Below, piece by piece: positions 6,869 through 10,495 of a stretch of DNA of 10,495 bases. Numbering within the stretch: the first letter of the stretch is position 1; each line of letters starts with the position of its first letter. Made by a program: the position numbers and the translations under genes. Source of the stretch: JACMIU01 sp043763605 (lineage in GTDB: Bacteria > Armatimonadota > Armatimonadia > Armatimonadales > Armatimonadaceae); assembly GCA_043763605.1 (NCBI GenBank), contig JAYULM010000313.1:1-10495 (forward strand). The letters are read 5' to 3'. The notes beneath the pieces were generated by a model, which had not been told where the DNA came from, ran no database searches, and saw nothing but the letters and a program-made list of their open reading frames with translations.

Positions 6869-7606
6869 ATGTCCGCGATTCTGGAGCCGCCGCGCAAGGA
6901 AAACGAGGTCGGCAAAAGCGAAATTCACTACCCGGAGAGTGACGGCAAACCGATAGCGGATAACATGACCCAACACCGCTGGATGTCGCTGATCTTCGGC
7001 AATCTGGAGCGGCTGTATAAGGACGATCCAAACGTTCTGATTTGCACGGATCTGCTCTGGTATCCTGTGCAGGGCGACCGCGATTTCAGTTTAGCCCCGG
7101 ACATTATAGCGGTATTCGGGCGTCCGAAATGGGAGCGACGTTCCTACAAGCAATGGGAGGAAGGCGGGATCGCCCCACAGGTCGTGTTCGAGATCGTCTC
7201 CGAGAGCAATTCGATCCACGAGATGTTCACGAAAGTCGCGCACTTTGGGGCGCATGGCGTCGAGGAGTGTTACCTCTACGACCCGGATTCCGGGGGGTTG
7301 GTCGCGATCACGTTCGCGGGCGGAAAAATGGCTGTCGTCCCCGTGCAATACGAGTGGACGAGTCCGCGACTCGGAGTGCGGTTCGTGCCGCAAGAACGCG
7401 CCGACATGGAAATCTATTTCGCGGACGGCTCCCCTTTCCTGTCGAATAAGGAGTTGGATGCGCTTCTCATTTATCGCACCGAGGAGCGGGACAGGGCGTT
7501 GGAACGCGCGAACAGCGAACGCGAACGCGCCGAAAAAGCCGAGGCGGAGATCAAGTTGCGATCCCTTCTGGCGGGGCGGGACGCGGGCGGCGGGACTGTT
7601 GCCTGA
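6869..7606 (+). CDS. Uma2-family (DUF820) putative PD-(D/E)XK nuclease-like protein
   Basis: 245 aa. The start is fixed by a strong AAGGAGG (6854-6860) 8 nt upstream of the ATG. The restriction-endonuclease-like core is recognisable: LAPDIIAVFG with D78, QVVFEIVSES with E108 (the D...ExV pattern of the family), K122 in EMFTKVAHF, then GVEECYLYDPDSG (130-142), the strand usually read as Y...GVxEYWxVDP. The last about 45 residues (about 202-232) form a charged coiled coil rich in E, R and A, seen in many Uma2 proteins. Members are abundant in cyanobacteria, Armatimonadota and Planctomycetes, often as dispersed multicopy genes of unproven function. It follows the ferredoxin gene by 29 bp, but a functional link is unlikely. 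Family call is firm, nuclease activity is unproven. Confidence 0.85.
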   Translation: MSAILEPPRKENEVGKSEIHYPESDGKPIADNMTQHRWMSLIFGNLERLYKDDPNVLICTDLLWYPVQGDRDFSLAPDIIAVFGRPKWERRSYKQWEEGGIAPQVVFEIVSESNSIHEMFTKVAHFGAHGVEECYLYDPDSGGLVAITFAGGKMAVVPVQYEWTSPRLGVRFVPQERADMEIYFADGSPFLSNKELDALLIYRTEERDRALERANSERERAEKAEAEIKLRSLLAGRDAGGGTVA

Positions 7607-7614
7607 GCAATATG

Positions 7615-7754
7615 AACGCGGGTTAAAACCCACGCCTGTGGTCGTCTTCGACGCCGAACGTCCTTCGGACGTGGGTAAATCACGCCCGCTTTCGTGCCGT
7701 CCAGAGGACGTTCGGCGTCGAAGACGACCACAGCCGTGGGTTTTAACCCGCGTT
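7615..7754. repeat. 140-bp foldback element with nearly perfect 49-bp arms
   Basis: The segment 7615-7663 is the reverse complement of 7706-7754 with a single mismatch (within CACGcCTG / CAGcCGTG). Each arm contains a smaller near-palindrome, GGGTTAAAACCC / GGGTTTTAACCC. The centre starts with a hairpin, ACGTCC-TTC-GGACGT (7658-7672). It begins 8 nt after the Uma2 stop codon and ends 18 nt before the stop of the convergent small gene (7773-7970), so it may act as a two-way transcription barrier. No T-run and no transposase are present; a MITE or REP-type origin is likely. Confidence 0.85.
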
Positions 7755-7772
7755 TAGATTGGGTGGCCGGCT

Positions 7773-7970
7773 CTATTCCGCCTCATCTCGCCGTACTGTG
7801 GCGAGACGTTCCTCATGGCGGTTTTTCGCGCGGTCTCGCTTCGTGTAGCGTCCTTTCTGGTCGGCGTGGACGCCCGCGCCACCCCGGTATCGTGCCGCGC
7901 GGAACAGGGCACTCGGCGTATGCTTTAGCAGTTCGCGCAAGGACAGTGTCGGGATTGTTATTTTCTTCAT
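7773..7970 (-). CDS. Small basic protein of unknown function downstream of tRNA-Leu array
   Basis: 65 aa. I do not recognise a family. The ATG at 7970 is supported by AGGAG (7979-7983) with 8-nt spacing, better than most starts here; an in-frame ATG seven codons upstream lacks such a site. The first about 25 residues (MKKITIPTLSLRELLKHTPS and onward) could form one helix with a LxELLKxTPxALFRAARxR pattern. The rest is highly charged, with KGRYTKRDRAKNRHEERL suggesting nucleic-acid or ribosome contact. It starts 37 nt after the tRNA-Leu(GAG) 3' end on the same strand with no terminator between, so co-transcription with the tRNAs is likely. It converges on the 7615-7754 foldback. A real small gene is probable but not proven. 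Confidence 0.6.
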   Translation of the reverse strand: MKKITIPTLSLRELLKHTPSALFRAARYRGGAGVHADQKGRYTKRDRAKNRHEERLATVRRDEAE

Positions 7971-8007
7971 CGGTTGCTCTCCTGTCGCCATCGGGGCGGA
8001 ATTAAAA

Positions 8008-8091
8008 TCGGCAGGGCGGGAGTCGAACCCGCACGGACTCGCGTCCACAGCCGTCTCAGGACTGCTCGTCTACCAGTTGCGACACCTGCCG
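8008..8091 (-). tRNA. tRNA-Leu (anticodon GAG), class II
   Basis: 84 nt, folding fully: 7-bp acceptor CGGCAGG/CCTGCCG, 3-bp D stem TCG/CGA with the 11-nt Leu-type loop CAACTGGTAGA, anticodon stem CAGTC/GGCTG with loop CTGAGAC (anticodon GAG), a 15-nt variable arm that pairs GGAC/GTCC, and T stem GCGGG/CCCGC with TTCGACT. The discriminator is A and CCA is not encoded. It reads CUC and CUU. Last tRNA of the array on the minus strand. Confidence 0.92.
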
Positions 8092-8099
8092 GTGCGCTA

Positions 8100-8150
8100 C
8101 GCCGCGAAAACGTTACCGCTTTTCGGGCAACCGTGTTGCTTTACGCGGCG
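8100..8150 (-). ncRNA. 51-nt tRNA-acceptor-like element inside the tRNA array
   Basis: On the minus strand the ends CGCCGCG and CGCGGCG form a perfect 7-bp stem, and the 5' strand is followed by TA, as in the neighbouring tRNAs. Between them are two hairpins, GCAAC-ACG-GTTGC and GAAAA-(9 nt)-TTTT, so a three-way junction is expected. There is no T-loop GTTCRA and no anticodon arm of tRNA type. It sits 1 nt after tRNA-Leu(UAA) and 8 nt before tRNA-Leu(GAG), as a fourth tRNA would. It could be a degenerate tRNA, a processing signal or a small RNA. Confidence 0.4.
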
Positions 8151-8151
8151 A

Positions 8152-8225
8152 TACTCTCTCGCGGATTCGAACCGCGACTAATTCCATCTTAAGCGGAATG
8201 CCTCTACCGATTGGGCTAAGAGAGC
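8152..8225 (-). tRNA. tRNA-Leu (anticodon UAA) with short class I variable loop
   Basis: 74 nt: acceptor GCTCTCT/AGAGAGT (six Watson-Crick pairs plus G1-U72), TA, 3-bp D stem GCC/GGC with 11-nt loop CAATCGGTAGA, anticodon stem TTCCG/TGGAA, loop CTTAAGA (anticodon UAA, reads UUA), only 5 nt of variable loop (TTAGT), T stem CGCGG/CCGCG with TTCGAAT, discriminator A. The D arm and A73 match leucine tRNAs, but bacterial tRNA-Leu normally has a long variable arm. All stems are intact. CCA is not encoded. Confidence 0.8.
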
Positions 8226-8236
8226 GAGAAAAGAGA

Positions 8237-8310
8237 TACCGCAGGCGGGATTCGAACCCGCAACCTTCATGTGCTGAACATGACGACGCTACCAGTTAGT
8301 CTACTGCGGC
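8237..8310 (-). tRNA. tRNA-Leu (anticodon CAG) with short class I variable loop
   Basis: 74 nt: acceptor GCCGCAG/CTGCGGT (G1-U72 plus six Watson-Crick pairs), TA, 3-bp D stem GAC/GTC with 11-nt loop TAACTGGTAGC, anticodon stem TCATG/CATGA, loop TTCAGCA (anticodon CAG, reads CUG), 5-nt variable loop AGGTT, T stem GCGGG/CCCGC with TTCGAAT, discriminator A. Position 37 is C, where a purine is nearly universal, so decoding may be atypical. Same short-armed design as the UAA tRNA 11 nt downstream. First tRNA of the array, beginning 2 nt after the terminator T-run. Confidence 0.78.
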
Positions 8311-8312
8311 AC

Positions 8313-8360
8313 AAAAAAAGAGACCCCGACTTCTCCTTACACAGGAGGAGTCGGGGTCTC
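8313..8360 (-). terminator. Strong intrinsic terminator directly before the tRNA array (attenuator)
   Basis: Minus strand: a 17-bp stem with one C-A mismatch (arms 8344-8360 and 8320-8336, outer part GAGACCCCGACT), a 7-nt loop, then seven T (8319-8313). Only two bases separate the T-run from the first base of tRNA-Leu(CAG), leaving no room for a tRNA promoter downstream. The tRNAs must therefore be reached by read-through. Segment 8329-8349 of this hairpin is also complementary to 8400-8420 in the leader ORF. Confidence 0.88.
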
Positions 8361-8383
8361 GAAAATCGGTCTGTTGGACGACG

Positions 8384-8458
8384 TTACGAAACGACCACTC
8401 CCTCCCGTGTAAGGAGAAGTGTTAAGCCCAGCAACAGGTTTTTGTTCACGATAGCCAT
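8384..8458 (-). CDS. Leucine/valine-rich leader peptide (putative attenuator peptide)
   Basis: 24 codons plus TAA. Seven are Leu (residues 8, 9, 10, 12, 14, 15, 16, using CTG, TTG, CTG, TTA, CTT, CTC, CTT) and four are Val (4, 21, 22, 23), with one Ile. That density is characteristic of branched-chain amino-acid leader peptides such as those of leu and ilv operons. The stop lies 23 nt before the terminator stem, a spacing usual for attenuators. Codons 14-20 lie in the segment (8400-8420) that can pair with the terminator hairpin. The Shine-Dalgarno sequence is weak, and I find no convincing promoter between here and 8648. The reading frame is open further upstream to a TTG at 8587, so the true start is uncertain. 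Function is inferred from composition and position. Confidence 0.55.
   Translation of the reverse strand: MAIVNKNLLLGLTLLLTREGVVVS
8400..8420 (-). promoter_or_regulatory. Putative antiterminator strand
   Basis: On the minus strand this 21-nt stretch, within the leader ORF, pairs with 8329-8349 in the terminator: 14 consecutive Watson-Crick pairs (8407-8420 with 8329-8342) and then seven more including two G-U. Formation would sequester the loop and parts of both arms of the terminator, so the two structures exclude each other. The strand can also fold on itself weakly (CTCC/GGAG). Confidence 0.55.
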
Positions 8459-8610
8459 TTGGTTCTTTATCGTTTCCGGGCAACGTTTCGCTAAACAGAT
8501 CTCCGTCAGATTTTCGCGGTTGTGTGCCCGAACGTTATTGTTGGTATATCTGTCCCAAATCGACAAAAGTATGGCGCGATAGTGCAAAGACGAACAACGT
8601 CGCCACGGGT

Positions 8611-8648
8611 TATAATAACGCCAATCTTGTCCCGAGGAGACAAATTTT
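8611..8648 (+). promoter_or_regulatory. -10 box and ribosome binding site of the PhyH-like gene
   Basis: A perfect TATAAT lies at 8611-8616 and a GAGGAG at 8634-8639, 9 nt before the ATG at 8649. The matching -35 position (about 8588-8593, AGACGA) is poor, so an activator or another sigma factor may be involved. Confidence 0.5.
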
Positions 8649-9491
8649 ATGCTGACGAATGATCAAAAGGCGTTCTACGCCGAGAACGGTTACATTGTGG
8701 TGCGCGGCTTGCTCTCGCCGGAGGAGGCGGAAGGCTTCCGCGCCGAAACACAGGCACTGATGGAACGGATCTCGCAGTACCGAAACATCGACGCGACCTG
8801 GGCGAGTGCGAAAGCAATGACCGAGAAGAAGACGGTTCTGCAACACTGCCACGACGTGCAGTTCCAATCCGCCGCGTTCGCGCGTTTGATCGTGGACGAG
8901 CGGCTCACCGGCGTCGCCGCCGACATCATCGGACCGAACGTTCAACTGCACCACACCAAAAGTTTCGTCAAGCCGCCCGAAAAAGGCTCGCCGTTCCCGC
9001 TCCACCAGGACGCGCCGTTCTTCCCGCACGATAACCACTCGATGATCGCCGCGATCCTGCATTTCGACGATGCCCCGCTGGAAAAAGGGTGCGTGTGCGT
9101 CGTACCCGGTTCGCACAAACGCGGTATTCTGCCGCACATCGGCGAAGGTAGCTGGCACCTCGATCCGAAGGAATACCCGCTCTCCGAGGCGATCCCGCTC
9201 CCGGCGAAAGCGGGCGACGTGGTGTTCTTCTCCTACCTGACGATCCACGGTTCGGGCGTGAACGAGTCGAACGAGGCGCGCACCACGCTCCTGATCCAGA
9301 TGCGCGATCCGCTCGACCCGCCGACGATACGCACCCACGAGTCGCGCGGGCAGGGCATGATGCTACGCGGCATGGACCCGTCCTGCGGCAACACCAAGCC
9401 GAGTAGCGAGACGACGGGCGCAACTCCTGCGATGGGCATGGGCGGCGGCGCGATGATGGGCGGTGCGATGGGTATGGGTGGCAAGGGATAG
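8649..9491 (+). CDS. Phytanoyl-CoA dioxygenase (PhyH) family protein
   Basis: 280 aa Fe(II)/2-oxoglutarate-dependent oxygenase of the PhyH family, cytoplasmic; members hydroxylate varied small molecules. The opening (LTNDQKAFYAENGYIVVRGLLSPEEAEGFR) is the standard PhyH N-terminus. The iron-binding facial triad is intact: H119 and D121 in LHQDAPFF and H200 in LTIHGSGVNES; R211 in EARTTLLIQ is the likely 2-oxoglutarate-binding arginine. PGSHKRGIL (153-161) is a conserved loop. The last about 25 residues are almost only Met, Gly and Ala (MGMGGGAMMGGAMGMGG), which is not part of the fold and is unusual. The start is supported by GAGGAG with 9-nt spacing. The SDR gene follows 62 bp downstream on the same strand. 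Substrate unknown. Confidence 0.88.
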   Translation: MLTNDQKAFYAENGYIVVRGLLSPEEAEGFRAETQALMERISQYRNIDATWASAKAMTEKKTVLQHCHDVQFQSAAFARLIVDERLTGVAADIIGPNVQLHHTKSFVKPPEKGSPFPLHQDAPFFPHDNHSMIAAILHFDDAPLEKGCVCVVPGSHKRGILPHIGEGSWHLDPKEYPLSEAIPLPAKAGDVVFFSYLTIHGSGVNESNEARTTLLIQMRDPLDPPTIRTHESRGQGMMLRGMDPSCGNTKPSSETTGATPAMGMGGGAMMGGAMGMGGKG

Positions 9492-9553
9492 CAAAAAAGC
9501 CGGGTAAATATCCGTGCTGCAACCTTGAGTCATGGTGCCGTGTCCCTGTACAC

Positions 9554-10465
9554 ATGAGTGAGAAGCGAAGCGTCGTCGTCACGGGCGCGTCCACGGGTAT
9601 TGGCTGGGCGATCACCGAAGTTCTGATCGCGCGCGGGATTTCGGTGTTCGCCAGCGTCCGCCGGGACGCGGATGCCATCCGGTTGCGGGACGAGTTCGGC
9701 GAGAACGTCGTCCCGCTGTTGTTCGATGTGACGGACGAAACCGCTGTTCGGAGCGCGGCGTGCCAGGTGGCGGACGCGATAGAGGACACAACCCTTCTCG
9801 GTCTGGTCAACAACGCGGGCATCGCGGTTCCCGGTCCCCTGATCGACCAGCCCATCGCCGATTTCCGCCGCCAGATAGAAGTCAACCTGACCGGGCAACT
9901 CGTCGTCACGCAGGCGTTCGCCCCGCTCCTCGGCTCCGATAAAACGCGGCGCGGAAGCCCGGGGCGGATCGTGAACATGGGTTCGGTCAGCGGGCGCATC
10001 GCGGCACCGTTTATCGGCGGCTACGCGGCGTCGAAACACGCCCTCGAAGGGTTGTCGGAAGGCCTGCGCCGCGAACTGATGCTCTACGGGATCGACGTTA
10101 TTGTCATTGCCCCCGGCGTCGTAAAAACGCCGATCTGGGACAAAGCGGAACAGGTAGACCTGTCCACGTATGAAGCGTCGGACTTCCTGCCGATCATGCG
10201 CCGGTTCAACGAATATGTGGTCGCCGAGGGGCGCAAAGGGCTACCGGCGGCGCGTGTCGCAGAGGTGACGTACCATGCTCTGACCACGCGCCACCCCAAA
10301 ACGCGCTACGCTCTGGTCCCGAACCTGCTCACGGACTGGATTCTGCCCAACCTGCTTCCCCGCCGCGCACTGGATAACCTGTTCGCACGGAGCCTCGGGT
10401 TGTCGCGTGTCGGGGAACTCCGTTCCTCCGGTGGAAGCGAAACGCTTGGTAATCCTGCGGATTAA
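9554..10465 (+). CDS. Classical short-chain dehydrogenase/reductase
   Basis: 303 aa NAD(P)-dependent oxidoreductase with a Rossmann fold. The cofactor motif is TGASTGIG (10-17); R36/R37 after the second strand (FASVRR) suggest NADPH preference. NNAG is at 86-89 and catalytic residues are N111, S144, Y157 and K161 (YAASK). APGVVKTPIW (186-195) is the post-catalytic loop. The C-terminal extension (about 260-303), with LVPNLLTDWILPNLLPRRALDNLF, resembles the hydrophobic tail of SDRs related to retinol or 17-beta-hydroxysteroid dehydrogenases, so a lipophilic substrate is possible. The ATG lacks a clear Shine-Dalgarno sequence, but it is the only start giving the canonical N-terminus. It is 62 bp after the PhyH-like gene with no terminator seen between, so co-transcription is plausible. 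Confidence 0.9.
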   Translation: MSEKRSVVVTGASTGIGWAITEVLIARGISVFASVRRDADAIRLRDEFGENVVPLLFDVTDETAVRSAACQVADAIEDTTLLGLVNNAGIAVPGPLIDQPIADFRRQIEVNLTGQLVVTQAFAPLLGSDKTRRGSPGRIVNMGSVSGRIAAPFIGGYAASKHALEGLSEGLRRELMLYGIDVIVIAPGVVKTPIWDKAEQVDLSTYEASDFLPIMRRFNEYVVAEGRKGLPAARVAEVTYHALTTRHPKTRYALVPNLLTDWILPNLLPRRALDNLFARSLGLSRVGELRSSGGSETLGNPAD

Positions 10466-10495
10466 AGATTTCGTTCGGTTCGCGGTGTCACGTCC

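Noticed and set aside
8271..8582. Plus-strand ORF of 103 codons across the tRNA and leader region
   Set aside because: It runs antisense through tRNA-Leu(CAG), the terminator and the leader ORF, has no ribosome binding site and no domain.
8384..8587. Longer 67-codon form of the Leu-rich ORF starting at TTG 8587
   Set aside because: The TTG has no Shine-Dalgarno sequence and the extra residues show no family. The compact Leu/Val-rich part begins at the ATG at 8458, so I annotate that, while noting the frame stays open upstream.
8320..8640. T-box riboswitch upstream of the tRNA array
   Set aside because: Neither the conserved T-box sequence (AGGGUGGNACCGCG type) nor a stem I with specifier loop was found on the minus strand; the Leu-rich ORF explains the terminator better.

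Overview
The window is a chromosomal segment from a mostly GC-rich bacterium. The rpmH-rnpA-yidD-yidC-jag cluster, a Uma2-family nuclease-like gene, a phytanoyl-CoA dioxygenase-like gene and an FGGY pentulose kinase together would suit an Armatimonadota-like or similar soil/aquatic lineage. That placement is inference: no rRNA gene or lineage marker is present.

Layout. 1-102: three small back-to-back hairpins. 103-1749 (-): FGGY-family D-ribulokinase-like kinase. About 1790-3410: an AT-rich island with a membrane acyltransferase (2043-3176, -) and a 130-bp MITE-like element (3271-3400). 3432-6319 (-): the operon rpmH, rnpA, yidD, yidC, jag, which makes ribosomal protein L34, the RNase P protein, and the membrane-insertion and RNA-binding proteins. 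Two inverted-repeat elements built from 7-bp units sit inside this operon, and each starts exactly at the stop codon of the gene before it (rpmH and yidC). Divergent from rpmH is an adrenodoxin-type [2Fe-2S] ferredoxin (6423-6839, +), followed closely by a Uma2-family protein (6869-7606, +). A long, nearly perfect inverted repeat (7615-7754) then separates it from a convergent small gene.

The most unusual region is 7773-8458, read on the minus strand. In order of transcription it holds: a 24-codon ORF with seven Leu and four Val codons (8384-8458); a strong intrinsic terminator whose T-run ends 2 nt before the first tRNA; tRNA-Leu(CAG); tRNA-Leu(UAA); a 51-nt tRNA-acceptor-like element; tRNA-Leu(GAG); and a 65-aa small ORF with a good ribosome binding site. 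All three anticodons are leucine anticodons. Two of the tRNAs have Leu-type D arms and A73 but short class I variable loops. A stretch inside the leader ORF can pair over about 21 nt with the terminator hairpin, giving mutually exclusive structures. This looks like leader-peptide attenuation controlling a leucine tRNA array. I know of no described example, but I cannot search.

8649-10465 (+): a phytanoyl-CoA dioxygenase-family oxygenase with a Met/Gly-rich tail, then a classical short-chain dehydrogenase/reductase. They may form a small oxidative-metabolism pair.
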